DNA from: Neostapfia colusana
Taxonomy: Eukaryota > Streptophyta > Magnoliopsida > Poales > Poaceae
Assembly (NCBI GenBank): GCA_030760725.1
Contig: JASWHV010000008.1
Span: forward strand, 59,123,671 to 59,187,670
Direction of reading: 5' to 3'
Length of the DNA: 64,000 nucleotides
Shown: positions 10,947 through 22,948 of the stretch, piece after piece
How the letters are laid out: the number at the start of each line of letters is the position of its first letter
How positions within the stretch are numbered: position 1 is the stretch's first letter
Notes under the pieces: generated by a model
What the model was told of the DNA's origin: nothing
Seen by the model: only the letters and a program-made list of their open reading frames with translations
Database searches by the model: none
Translations under genes and position numbers: made by a program

Positions 10947-13802
10947 CACGCGGAGGTACACGTGTTCACCAACGTCAAAGTGCAACGGTCTACGTCTCTT
11001 ATCAGCGTAGCTCTTCTGTCGGGATTAAGCGGCCTTCAAGTTAGCTTGAATCGCCCGAACGCGCTCTTCGGCGTCGTTCACCACATCAACCCCGAATGTG
11101 ACCCTTTCACCGGACTCACACCAATTTAATGGGGTGCGGCATTTGTGACCGTAGAGAGCTTCGTAGGGTGCCATCTTGATACTCGCCTGATAGCCGTTGT
11201 TGTACGAGAATTCCGCCAATGGTAGGTGATCATCCCAGTTCCTACCATGGTGGATGGCACATGCTCTCAACATGTCTTCTAGAACTTGATTCACCCTCTC
11301 TGTCTGGCCATCTGTCTGAGGGTGGTAAGCGGAGCTTCTAATCAGTTTAGTACCCAAAGCAGCATGCAACTGATCTCAAAAGCGAGATACAAACAAAGCA
11401 CCTCGGTCTGAGACTATGGTCTTTGGGTACCCCGTGCAAGCATAGAATCTTGGCAATATATAACTCTGCATATCTGTTGGCATGGAAATGTGTATGTACG
11501 GGGATAAAGTGAGCTGACTTGGTTAGTCGGTCAACGATCACCCAAATGGAATCATGTTTGTTGGATGTTAAGGGCAATCCCACAATAAAATCCATGCTCA
11601 CATCCTCCCATTTCCATGCTGGAATTTTCAGGGGTTGCAACAGCCCTGATTTCCTCATATGATCAGCCTTCACTCGTCTACACGTATCACACTCGGATAC
11701 GTACTGCGCTACCTCCTGCTTCATTCGTGTCCACCAAAATTTCTTTTTCAAATCTTGGTACATTTTGTTGCTGCCCGGATGAATGGAGTACTTAGACAAG
11801 TGAGCTTCATTGAGGATCTTCCTCCTCATTTCCATATCTCGGGGTACAACTATTCGGTCATTAAACCATAGTGTCGCCTCATCATCCTTCCGGAAATATT
11901 TGATCTCCCCATTGTCTATTCGTCTCTGGAGATGTCCCATGCCTTTATCAGTCTTCTGAGCTGCAATGATGTCCTCCCTAATAGTAGGGATGAGGGCAAG
12001 GTTGTACAGTGATCCATAAGGAACCAAGTATAAACTCGGCTCTTCCTCCTCCACCGGTGTAATGGTGAGGTTATGGACATGTGATTTCCGACTCAGCGCG
12101 TCGGCAACCACATTCGCCTTGCCGGGGTGGTAATGAATCTCAATTTCATAATCTTTGATCAGTTCTAACCACCTCCTTTACCTCATGTTCAGCTCCTCCT
12201 GGGTGAAAATGTATTTCAAGCTCTTGTGGTCGGTGTAGAGATGCACCAGATTCCCCAGGAGATAGTGCCTCCACATTTTTAGCGCCAACACCACTGCAGC
12301 AAGCTCAAGATCATGAGTGGGATAATGCTGCTCATGGTTCCGAAGTTGGCGTGAGCCATATGCGACCACACGTCCTTCCTGCATCAACACGCAGCCGAGC
12401 CCAATACCGGACGCGTCACAGTACACGTCGAAGGGCTTTGTTGTATCCGGCTGAGCTAAGACCGGGGCTGTTGTGAGATGCTTCACCAATGCTTGGAACG
12501 CTCCTTCACACGCCGTGTTCCAAACATATTTCGTCCCTTTCTTCAGCAATTCTGTCATTGGTTTAGCGAGCTTGGAGAAGCTTGGAATGAATCTCCGATA
12601 GTATCCCGCTAACCCAAGGAAGCTTCTGACTTCATGAACTGAAGTGGGAGCTTTCCATTTCAGTACTTGCTCTATCTTGCTCGGGTCAACCGCAATGCCT
12701 TCCGCGGAGATGATATGTCCCAAGAATGGCACTTGGCTGATCCAAAACTCGCATTTGCTGAACTTGGCGTAGAGCTTGTGGTCTCGCAATCGTTGAAGAA
12801 CGATTCTCAAGTGTTCGGCATGTTCGGCTTCTGTCTTGGAGTAAACCAATATATCGTCGATGAACACTACCAGAACTTGTCCAGCTCCGGCATGAACACC
12901 GAGTTCATGAGATACATAAAATGGGCTGGAGCATTTGTGAGACCAAAGGACATGACGAGATACTCATATAATCCATATCTCGTCGAGAAGGCCGTCTTCG
13001 GGATATCCTCCGCCCGGATCTTTACCTGGTGATATCCATAGCAAAGGTCCATCTTTGAGAACACACTTGCACCCACAAGTTGATCAAATAATATGTCGAT
13101 GCAGGGCAGTGGATACTTATTCTTGATGGTGACGGCGTTGAGCGGTTGGCAATCCACACACAGCCTCAAGGTTTCATCTTTCTTCTTCACAAATAGCGCC
13201 GAGCATCCCCAAGGAGAGGAACTCGGCCTAATGAAACCCTTGCTCAACAGATCATTGACCTGTTCTTTTAGTTCAGCCAGCTCATTGGTAGCCATTTTAT
13301 ATGGTCTCCGTGATATGGGCGTAGTCCCGGGTGTAAGTTCAATCTTGAACTCGACATCCCGCTCAAGTGGCATGCCCGGAAGATCATCCGGGATTACGTC
13401 AGGATACTCCCGGACTACGGGGATGTCCTATAACTTGAGAGCTTCAGCAGTATTAATTGCTAAAACTTCTCGGACCGGAGTGTCTAACACCATGGAATGC
13501 GGACGGTGGAATGGACAGTTTAAATGGACCGTCCGCGTCCGAATCTCCAGGACAGCGCCATGGTATTGTAGCCATGACATCCCTAAGATTGCATCAATCT
13601 TTTGCCCCATAAGGATTATCAAGATGGTGGGATATAGTTTCCCACCTAAGCACAGAGGTGCCTTTGGGATCATCATATTTGCTGAGATCTTCCCTCTCGG
13701 TGAGCAGATCATATAGGTGCAGTCGGTTGGGAAGACTTGCATTTGATGCTTAGCCACATAGGATGCACTTATAAAGCTGTGGGTTGCACCAGAATCAAAC
13801 AA
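10947..13802 (-). pseudogene. E2 pol: protease, RT, RNase H, integrase, C-terminus cut off
   Basis: On the minus strand the protease starts with FDSGATHSFISASYVAKHQ. RT follows (KNKYPLPCIDILFDQL, then FIDDILVYSK near 12860), then RNase H (VYCDASGIGLGCVLMQEG, YTDHKSLKYIFTQ) and integrase (CDTCRRVKADH, MDFIVGLP, AYHPQTDGQTERVNQ). The frame breaks near 13430, 12867, 12178, 11370 and 11025. The last readable residues are VYLRV at the junction (10947), just before the chromodomain would be expected, so that domain and the 3' LTR are missing. Motifs fit Tekay/Del-type chromoviruses. Codon use is GC-richer than in C. Confidence 0.85.
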
Positions 13803-15077
13803 TATGACGATGGTTGATTGTTGAGAGTAAACGTACCCGCCAGCACGTTGTCTCCCTCCGGGGTGTCCTCATTGTCGAGGTTGCGGACGCCCCCAGTCCG
13901 CTGACCAACCTTCTTGACCGGAGGTCAGCCTCGAGCACCGCCCTGGAACTGGGCTTGCCCGCTGCTCTGCTGCCCCTGGGGACAGTCCTTCGCGAAGTGG
14001 CCTGCCTGGCCACACGTGAAGCAGGTGAAACGGGGCGGTCCCCTGCTGATCGGTGGGCGGAAACCCGGGGCGCGTTGTGGCGGTGGAAACGTCCGGGTTA
14101 CCGTCTGCTGCTGCTGCTGCTGCTGTCTTGGTGGTGGCATCGGCGGACGGAACGGAGGTGACTGAAAAGGACGTCCCCCGAACTGTTGAGGTCGCGCCGG
14201 TGGATGCACTGCTGCCCGGATGGTGTCCGATACACCATACGGTACTTCTGAGGAGCGCTACCACCACTGCTGGGTGGAGCGCTGCGCTTCCGCTGCTTAG
14301 CTGCCAACTCCCGCTTAGCGTCCTCTTGCATAATCGCGGCATTGACTAGGTCGTTGAAGGTGTCGCGATTCCACTGAACGAGATGTGTCTTCATTTCGGG
14401 GTGTAACCCCCAATTGAAATGTTCCGCTTCTTCTCTTCAGTGGAGATATAGTCTGACGCGTATTGCGCCAGATGGTTGAAAGCACGGGAGTAGTCATGGG
14501 CACTCCTCCCGCCCTGCTTCAGTTCCAAAAATTCTTGGAACTTCCTCTTCATGATTCCGGGAGGGATGTGATAGGCGCGGAACGCCTCCCGGAATTCCTC
14601 CCATTCCACGGTATGGCCGGCCGGACGTGAGGCGACATAGTTCGCCCACCACGCACCAGCGGCACCGTGGAGTTGCTGCGCTGCGAACAGAGTCTTCTGC
14701 CGCTCCGTACATTGGAGCAGCCCGAACTTGGACTCGATGGTCCGCAGCCAGTTGTCAGCCTCCAGTGGTTCTTCAGCTTCAGTGAACACTGGAGGGTGCG
14801 TACTCATGAAGTCCGAGTACGACACCTCGCGGGGCTCACGAGGCCCTCTGTCTTGACGCCCCCCCCCTGCCTGGGACGTATTCTGCACGATCGTGCGGAG
14901 CAGGTCGGTCTGCTCCTCACGACCACCCACCAGTGCCGCTATCACATCCGCTAGAGTAAGCGGAGGCGGCGGTGGTGGCTGCTGCTGCGGGGTGCTGTCG
15001 TAGGCCGGTGGCTGGGAGTCATCGCCTCCCTGTTGGCTAGAGCCACCAACCTCGTGCGTGGTCCTAGTGCGAACCAT
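13803..15077 (-). pseudogene. E2 gag with CCHC zinc knuckle
   Basis: The likely start is the ATG at 15077 (MVRTRTTHEVGGSSQQGG); open sequence extends upstream but lacks gag character. The N-terminal half has a poly-Pro stretch and the capsid-like LEADNWLRTIESKFGLLQC and WEEFREAFRAYHIPPGIMK. A knuckle of form CFTCGQAGHFAKDC lies near 13982-14023, after a Gln-rich run. Frameshifts near 14390 and 14210 break it. Gag forms the virus-like particle around element RNA. Confidence 0.85.
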
Positions 15078-17028
15078 CTGCAACCATACGACAATAAACA
15101 TCAGTCCCGCAACATATTGCATGCAGTCTAATAAAAATAGGCGTAAAAACATAATGACAATAAAACATGAGATACATCTTGTATGTAGATAATGTAATAA
15201 CTTTGCACAAGCTACACCATTACCATACCAAATACAAGCTAGTTTAATCCAACTTGATGAACCTCCTCTTTTGAAGCTCACCACAACTAGGTTTGGTCAC
15301 TACGAGATGTTACTATCGCTTTGTCACCATGTATACCCCCCTTTTATCTTCAATACGACACAAACATGGTCTCTTGTAAAAGAAACTTGAGTGAGGCCTA
15401 TGCTCAAATCTTTCACTAGTTGAAGATAACCTCTCATGAGTATGTTCTACCGCATTGGAAGTACTCAAACCCCCTCTAGGGTACAACAATCTCTCAAATG
15501 AGTTCAACTGTCATTCCTCTGTCAGAATGACCAGTTTCTACATATCCAAGATTTTGATCTGGTTCTTGGTATTTTCATGACTCGAGTTGAATATTAACTT
15601 CAATATCTTTCCAACGAGTACTTATTTGCCCTCAGATCAGCTCTGGTTCAGAAGTTATGGTAATTCAAAGTCAACAAAATTTCTGGAAGAATTTCAACAG
15701 CACCTCCCTTGCGTAGTTGCTGTTTTCAACTCTGGTTTCCACTGAAATCTGTGCTGAAATTTCAGAAACTTTGAATTGCAAAGATGTACCACATCTTCTA
15801 CCCTTTCTAAAGATGTATCATATGACAATTTTAGATTTTTCTACTAGGAGTTATGTTTGAAAAACAGATCAGTCCAGAGAGTGTTTAACTCTGTCCTGAT
15901 TCTGGACAGTTTACATTCCTCTGGGATTTAAGCCATCTTAAGGTGTGTTTCAGCTCTGGAAGTCTACAACAAAGTTGTAGAGTACGTAAATACCTTTCCA
16001 GAACTATATACCACACCTCCCTGGTCTAAATACCTGTGAGTTATGCTCTGTTGAACATCAGCATCTTGCTGCCCAAAACAGAGCACTCTGTTTTTCATTC
16101 TTTTGGTTATCCTGCTCAACTATCACATTCTTCTACCCAACCAGGGTCCTAAATGTTGAACCTAGCAAATTTAATTCCTTGTTAACATTATTTTTCATGC
16201 ATATGCCTATGATACCTCGGTACTATGTTCCTTACAAAAGAAAATCCTTACCGGATTATACCGGTATGTACGTCTCAAGTGTGGCACTAAACGGTCACTC
16301 GCACACGTTTACTACACGGATGCATACGTGGTTAGTACCTGCAGAAGACCACACAATAATGATGCACACAATGGTTTTTCATTTCAGGCAGGACCATATT
16401 TAAAAGTAAATACAAACGCATGTATCATTGTCATACGGCCGTCCTTGAGTTAGGTCACGTCTCAAGGTACGTGATCGTGTTTCAACACCACACGACGGGG
16501 AACCCGAGTACGTCATGAACGGGTCGTCATGGTTGGGAATGTTATTAACCCAACAGATACCACCTACTGCCCTGCAGGGCACGCCGATGGCAAGCACTGC
16601 GTATGTCCTCCTAGGCTATTTCCATATGAACACACTCTCGCGTTACTGACCACGCGATGGGGTCTCCACTTACTCGCCTAATGCACGCTAGGGATCAGCG
16701 TTTCATATGAACTCAGGAACATGAAGAGTACAAGAGTTTCATATTGATGTCTCACACCAAGCTGTGAGACCTATCCCTGAACCACGTTCCCCGTCAGGGG
16801 AGCTAACCGAAATTGAACCGCTTTCGGTGGCGTTCCTTACCATTCTTACCAGAGCGTAGGTGCGTCGTTACATAATTAAAATTCATAATTATAGCACATA
16901 GGTTAGTCTTTGCCACTTTAAGTAACTATGCTAATATAGCCCTTACTTGGGCAACTATCGGATCCTCACCGTAAACCTAAGTTCTTCCTGTAATACAGTC
17001 CTTAAGTACTTGTGCTATCCCCAATGCA
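15078..17028 (-). other. E2 untranslated leader between PBS and gag
   Basis: About 1.95 kb lies between primer site and gag start. It holds no convincing reading frame. The part from about 15540 is homologous to the E3 leader (21266-22534), with conserved stretches such as TTATGCTCTGTT and GTTTCAACACCACACGACGG. Confidence 0.65.
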
Positions 17029-17040
17029 GCTCTGATACCA
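17029..17040 (-). promoter_or_regulatory. Primer binding site of E2
   Basis: The minus strand reads TGGTATCAGAGC, complementary to the 3' end of initiator-Met tRNA. A 3-nt spacer (17041-17043) separates it from the LTR. Confidence 0.9.
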
Positions 17041-17084
17041 GGCTGTGGCGGACCGGGATCCGCTCATCCAGGATCACAGAGGGT

Positions 17085-17105
17085 GGTGCCGCACGATGCG
17101 ACACC
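17085..17105 (-). promoter_or_regulatory. U5 hairpin of E2
   Basis: In RNA sense GGTGTCG pairs with CGGCACC around a 7-nt loop, with one U-G wobble that would be an A-C mismatch on the other strand. It lies 45 nt upstream of the PBS. Confidence 0.6.
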
Positions 17106-17301
17106 CGACAGCACACGTCATAAGGACACAATATATTACATGGGAAAAACAACTGAACTGTACAAACAGGTACAAACTTCAGTTACAAACTATTGTTTCT
17201 ATTACACAGCGGAAGTCTCCATTACACCACTCACGCCCGCCTATCTAGAAAAAGTCGGTTGCCCAGCCCTAGGGCAACCCACACTAGCTGCACGTCTCAG
17301 C

Positions 17302-18504
17302 TCAGCGCGGCGTGTACGGCTCCCACTCAGCCGTGGTCCCCGACGGAGGGTAACCCTCGCCGGTGGACTCGTACTCCGAGTCCGTGGGTGGCTCCTCACC
17401 TGAAAAACACTTAAGCAGCAACCGTGAGCACAATGGCTCAACAAGGCTTAACCGACTCACCTAGGCATGAAATTCTACATGAGGTGTACAATGACATAGG
17501 ATAGTAATATTGCAGCAAATGGACACGCCTATAAGTTCATCCTTAGTTCATCTTTTAGCAACAAGTTAACAGTTCAGGAAGCTGAAATTTAGTAAGCAAT
17601 ATTTGGTGGCAAACATGTAGCAACACAATATTATATCATAACAGCAATATTGAATCATCACATTTCATACATTAATCTACGTCACGACTCAGTGACAAAG
17701 TGGTACTTTTCACCGTGAGGGACGGTGAATCAACTTGATATACACCTGCAGGGAAACCCAAAGAGCACGTCACGTACGCCCACCAGTGGAGCAGCACAGC
17801 ACGCTCACTCGATGTCGTACAGGACAACCTTTCACCCAACAGCCCAAACGTCGAACCGGTCACACCGAAACGGACAGGAGATTCCCTACACGGAGCATCT
17901 CTATGCCCGTTAGCAGATTTCCACCTTGCTGCCCTCAACCTACACCTATAAATCGGTGTGCTATGCCTCGACGCCCGGAGGTTTAGGTTACATCGGTTTA
18001 TCGGGGCCCATATATCCGATATGCCTTCGGTACGTTCAAACTTGATCAGCGTGGGCCGCACACAGATCGGTCCTCAATCGACACGGATAGGGCCGTGCAC
18101 ACAAGACTTCCTCTTGCTGCGCCCTAGCCCCTGCCTAGTCTCATTTTCATTACTAAAGTGATCTCACATCACTCAACCGAACCCGTGTGTCCCAAGCCTA
18201 TCTCGCGAGTAGATTCCAACTACTCGACTTGTACCGAAGTCCTATGACTCATTAAGCATAGCCTGTCTATTCGAGGTCTTAGACACTACCCTCACTCTTA
18301 TAGGAAACTTTTGGTTATGCAAGTGGGGTTCCATCCATCCTATACCTAATGCACATTCATACTTCATATGACACATGTAACAAAGTAAAACTTATAAAAA
18401 GGTTAATGCAAACCGGGGCTTGTCTTGTTGCTGCTGGTCAGGGGTCAGTTCTTCTTCCGGAAGTAGGAAGTCGAGTACTTCCAGAGCCTCCTCGCCTTCA
18501 GCGA
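17302..18504 (-). CDS. E2 LTR candidate two-exon acidic peptide (exons 18504-18424 and 17399-17302)
   Basis: The first block is again exactly 81 nt and open, reading EVLDFLLPEEELTPDQQQQ at its end. Against E1, 16 of 26 full codons encode the same residue, and 6 of those 16 use different synonymous codons. The donor is degraded here (CAAG then ACAAGC). The second block follows TTTTTCAG and reads GEEPPTDSEYESTGEGYPP, then TAEWEPYTPR and a stop at 17302-17304, in frame when joined in phase 1. The EWE..TP ending is shared with E1. No AUG exon was found. Confidence 0.4.
17425..17440 (-). promoter_or_regulatory. Conserved stem-loop upstream of the candidate acceptor (E2)
   Basis: TGAGC pairs with GCTCA around a 6-nt loop, at the same place relative to the second mini-exon as in E1. 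Confidence 0.5.
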
Positions 18505-21265
18505 CTACATGTTAATAAAATACTACATGTTAATGAATATGCACATGAGTTTATGGTAATGCTTCTTCTATTAGTTCTAATAACCAGTTTCTAACAACTG
18601 GAACTCTGTTCAAGAATTTAAAATGGAACTGGGGGTTAGTGGTTTGGGTTTGGACCTATGCACATGATTAAGTGCTAAATGGTTTCCCCCCTTCTTCCAT
18701 ATTAATCCCTCAAGTGATTAAACAAGACAGGGGTGATCCAGAGATCCAATGGAGCTGATAATTTTTGTGTGAGTTTCTTGTCACAAGACAACTCTCTGGA
18801 CCAAAAATTAGCACTTTTGATTGAGTGGTTTGCTCAGAATAATTCTCTTAGCAAATATGCAAAGAAGAATTAATTCTGAGGTAACACCTCTGTTCATGCC
18901 CAACTTGATGAACTACAATTTGAATTATATCTCCTAGAGTTTGCATGAATTTTCCAAGCATTTTTAGATCTAAGATCTGTTCAGAACTGAATTTCCAAGT
19001 TTTGGAAATTCTCTGAAAATGTTTCTGTATTCAAATGAACACAGCACCTTCAAATCTGAATTGCCCTGGTCAAATCAACTCCAATTGGTGTGAAACTTTT
19101 CCCGGGGTTCACTAACCTCCTAAAGGATATTCTGGCAAAATTTGAGGATTTTTGGATGAACCAAACTCCCTCTAAAATTCTTTTGCTGAAAAGTTTTAAA
19201 GAATTTTCCAGAATTAATTAATGGGTTTCATACAAATTGGGTTGTATATTTGGACAGAGCTAGGAAAGATTAATCCAACCCAATTTGAATCACTAAATTG
19301 GGAGTTTCGTAGCAAAAGTTATGGGGTTCTAAAGTTTGGGGAAATTCTGGAATTTGAATTAATCGGGGAAAAGTTCAAATTCCTGACAGCGGGCCCGGCC
19401 CCCATGTGTCACCACCTCGGCTGCGCCACACGGGGCCACAGGATTATTCTCCGCGTTGTCACAGATAATCCGGTGCAACAGACAATCCCCCCACTGTGTA
19501 TTGAGCGTCTGACGAGCGGGCCCGGCCGGCTCGTCTTCTTCCTCGCGCCAGCCCCTTTTCCCGCGCCGCCCCCTCGCCAGCAGCTCACTGAAGCTCGCCG
19601 GGCCCCGCTTCCCGGCCGCCTCTCGGCCGGAAACTCGCCGCCTGGGCCTAATTTCGTGTGCTGAACACGATGGCACCAACTGCTCCGGCCGGCGGTGGCC
19701 CTAACTTAGCCGACGGCGGTGCAGCGGCTCGGGCTCACTTCGGTTATGTCACCCGGCCAACTCAGCCCGCCAAAACCTCGGTGCAAGGGCTCTACATCAC
19801 CGGGGGATCTCAGAGAAGGTCGACCAGGCCATGCAAAGGCTCGGGGAGAGCTCTAACCTAGCTGTCACCGTGAGCCCGATCCTTCCCGCCATAACCGCGG
19901 TTGGAAAACCGGGAAATACGCCGGCTACAGCTAAAATCAAGCTAGGGTTGCAAAGCAAACTTGGGCGCCGTCAAGTCTAGCTCCTGTGAGTGCAGTTTCA
20001 TAAACTCTAAGCAAGCATATGTCGGGAATTTGTGGGTTTCTTACCCGAATGTGGCTCTGCACCGTTCGGAGGGAAATCTCAAATTTCTCTGCCGATGATC
20101 CACGGTTGATCCTGAGCCTCGGGGGTGAGTTTCCTGTACGTCGTGCGCTTCCAGAAATGGCCTAGCTTGGCCGTGACACGCCGCGGTTGGAGCTGTCCAC
20201 GAGAGCACTTGCTCTTGGTCCTATGGCGGCCGCCAGAAAACTCGGTTTGCCTCGGTGTGTGGAGGCGAAACTCACGTAGGACTGGTGTGGAGATGGTGGA
20301 GGAGAGCCCGTGGTGCAGTTTGGCTGCTCAACCGAAGCTTTGCACGCGAGCGAGGGTGGCGATCAACCGAGCGGACGGCGTTGGCAGCTTGGGCTGTTTC
20401 TCGCGTGAGGGGAAAAGAACAGCGACGTTCTTCGGTACCGTGGGATAACAGAGGCACGGCAGTGAGGCAAGGACGTCAGTAGCTCTCCAGCGCACGGGAG
20501 ATCCAGAGGAGGTGGCGGCCGGCTGCTCCTCGGTGTCACCCGCAGAGGCGTCGGCTGTCCGGTTTACTTCGCGTCGGAGGTAATCAAACAACGACCGTGT
20601 GCTTCACTGAGGACTTTTTGCAATTGTTTAGTTTCCCCCAATGACAAGTGGGTCCCACCAGTCAGTGCTCCCCCACCACTCAAAAGATCTCCAAAAATTT
20701 GGCAAGTGATGAATTCAAATGTTTGGAGTTTCCAGGTGAGCTACATTTGTATGGTTGTGCAAATTTCCCCCAAATTTAAATGTATATTTGAATTCTTTGC
20801 ACATTTGGATCCTTTTTGGAAAAATGGGTAGCAAACCTTTTCAAAAATTATTGAAACTTTGCCTCCTTACTAATTTGGACCTAAGGAATCCAAATATGCA
20901 CTTTGCTTCTTGTGTTAGCTACTGCAACCAAGAATACAGCAGTTTTGAATCACCATATTTCCTTCCCTCATTTGAATTTTTGAGTTGGACATTAGTTCAA
21001 ATCCTGATTTTCAAACCCCTCCCATTGCACTTGAGTACTTCAACTCAGTGGTCTTAAACCATCTAGGGTCCAAACATGTAAGTGACTCTAAGTTGGTTTT
21101 TGAACACCCTCTCATGTGTTATCATATGTGTAGAAAGTTTGAACTAATACCCTTTTGATGGAGGTTACTAGCTCTTCACAATTCTTCACAAGATATTCAC
21201 CACAAAACTGTGGTGTTGTGAGGTGATGAAAAGTTTTTGCAAGTCCCTTTTCTTGGGCTTTTACA

Positions 21266-22534
21266 TCACCGGCTCCTTAGGGATTTTTCTACAGGAAGTT
21301 ATGGCTTAAAAACAGAAAGGTACAGAGAGGTTTTTCTGCTGTCCTGGTTCTGGACAGTTTGCCTTCAACTGGACTTCTTACCCAATTAACGTGTGATTTT
21401 GCTCTGAAGGTCTACGAGAAAGTTGTAGGGCACTTGAAAATATTTCCAGAACTGTATCATACACCTTAATTGGATCAAGCTACTCAGAGTTATGCTCTGT
21501 TAAAGTCCAGCAAGAATTCCTGCAAGAAACAGAGCACCCTGTTTTTGAAATCTTTGAAACCTAAACCTTCTCTCATTTGAATCTTAGCTCAAAATGAGAG
21601 TTCAGTAACTAATACTTATTTCAAACTTCCATTTTTAGCTGAAAGTTAGTTCATGAATTATTTCTTCATAGGGAAGGAGTTATTAAGTGTAGTACGGTGT
21701 CGATGCACCGTAAGAAGCATGTCGGTACTACGTAGCCTTACCAAAGAAAATCCTAATCCGGATTATACCGGCGTATCCGTTTTATCAGTGGCACTAAGAT
21801 GGTCTCTCGCACACGTGTACTACAAGGGATACATACGTGGTTGGTACCTGCAGAAGAACACTCAATAGTGGTGCACTCAAAGGTTGTTTCATTTCAGGCA
21901 GTTCCATATTTGAAAGTAAATACAAACGCCCGTATCATTGCCATACAGCCGTCCTTGAGTTAAGTCACGTCTCAAGGTACGTGATCGTGTTTCAACACCA
22001 CACGACGGGGAACCCGAATATATCATGAACGGGTCGTCACGGTTGGGAATGTTATCAATCCAACAGATACCACCTACTGCCCTGCAGGGCACGCCGATGG
22101 CAAGCGCTGCGTATGTCCCCCTGGGCTATTTCCAGACGAATACACTATCGCGTTACTGACCACAGATGGGGTCTCCACATACTTGCCTAATGCATGCTAG
22201 GGGTCAGCGTTTCATATGAACTCAGGAACATGAAGAGTTCAAGAGTTTCATATTAACATCTCACACCAAGCTGTGAGATCTAGCCCTGAACCACTTTCCT
22301 CGTCAGGGGAGCTAACCGAAATTGAACCGCTTTCGGTGGCGTTCCTTACCATGCTTACCTGAGCGTAGGTGCGTCGTTACATAATCAAAATTCAGAATTA
22401 TAACACATATGTTAGTCATGCCACTTTAAGTAACTATACTACTATAGTCCTTATGTGGGCCTAATACTGTTTCCTCACCGTATTCTAAGTTTTTGTCGTA
22501 ATACGATCCTTATACCATGTGCTATTACCAATAC
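21266..22534 (-). other. Leader of element E3
   Basis: This untranslated region is homologous to the E2 leader and ends at its own primer site. E2 is inserted at its left edge, so E3's gag and pol would lie beyond E2 and are not in the window. No reading frame is supported. Confidence 0.7.
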
Positions 22535-22547
22535 GGCTCTGGTACCA
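22535..22547 (-). promoter_or_regulatory. Primer binding site of E3, one mismatch
   Basis: The plus strand reads GGCTCTGGTACCA, the complement of the initiator-Met tRNA site with one transition. The LTR follows after 3 nt. Confidence 0.8.
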
Positions 22548-22612
22548 CGCCGTCAGGGCCGGCCGTCCCGGTTCACTGGGATGGGGTACTTGACCCGGGA
22601 ATCGCATTGGGT

Positions 22613-22633
22613 GGTGCCGTGCGATGCGGCACC
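22613..22633 (-). promoter_or_regulatory. U5 hairpin of E3
   Basis: GGTGCCG pairs perfectly with CGGCACC around a 7-nt loop, 66 nt from the PBS. It is the third member of the covarying set. Confidence 0.6.
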
Positions 22634-22933
22634 CAACAGCACACATAATAAAACATCATATTGCATAAACAAGTGGAAGCTTACAAAGTGTTAATTTTAC
22701 AAATACTTCTCAAAGTATTCTACAGCGGAAGACTATTACAACTCATGTCTCATACCTATGCTAAGCAACAGAGAAGGTGTCCAGCCCGTGGACCCTTCTC
22801 ACTAACAACACTACCACAGTAGCAGCAGCATGGGTGGCACTGAGTTCACCACTCGGAGAGCTCCGAGTCTCATCAGACACCCGTACTTAGCAGCGTACAG
22901 TTATTACCTGCAAAACAACTTATGCAGTATCTG

Positions 22934-22948
22934 TGAGCACGAAGCTCA
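22934..22948 (-). promoter_or_regulatory. Conserved stem-loop in the E3 LTR
   Basis: TGAGC pairs with GCTCA around a 5-nt loop, upstream of TTTTGCAG, as in E1 and E2. Confidence 0.45.

Larger units (their letters stand above)
10947..21265 (-). mobile_element. Element E2: Tekay/Del-like Ty3/gypsy retrotransposon lacking its 3' end
   Basis: In minus orientation this reads 5' LTR (21265-17044), PBS, leader, gag and pol, stopping abruptly in pol. The 3' LTR is not next to pol; the sequence there is a duplicate of [E2 LTR end plus E3 leader]. The simplest reading is a tandem duplication whose left breakpoint fell in pol. E2 is inserted in the leader of E3, where the site after its LTR reads TCACC. 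Confidence 0.75.
17044..21265 (-). repeat. 5' LTR of E2, 4.22 kb
   Basis: The plus strand starts TGTGGCGGACC right after the PBS and ends GGGCTTTTACA at 21265, where homology to the E3 leader begins. A GC-rich block (about 19380-20600) is flanked by AT-rich sequence. Its right part (19490-21265) is duplicated at 8495-10276. It carries both mini-exon blocks and both hairpins described separately. I see no further gene. Confidence 0.85.

Noticed and set aside
17029..17040. A tRNA gene
   Set aside because: Only the tRNA 3'-end complement is present, as a retrotransposon primer site; no cloverleaf surrounds it. The same holds at 22535, 29897, 44771 and 54397.
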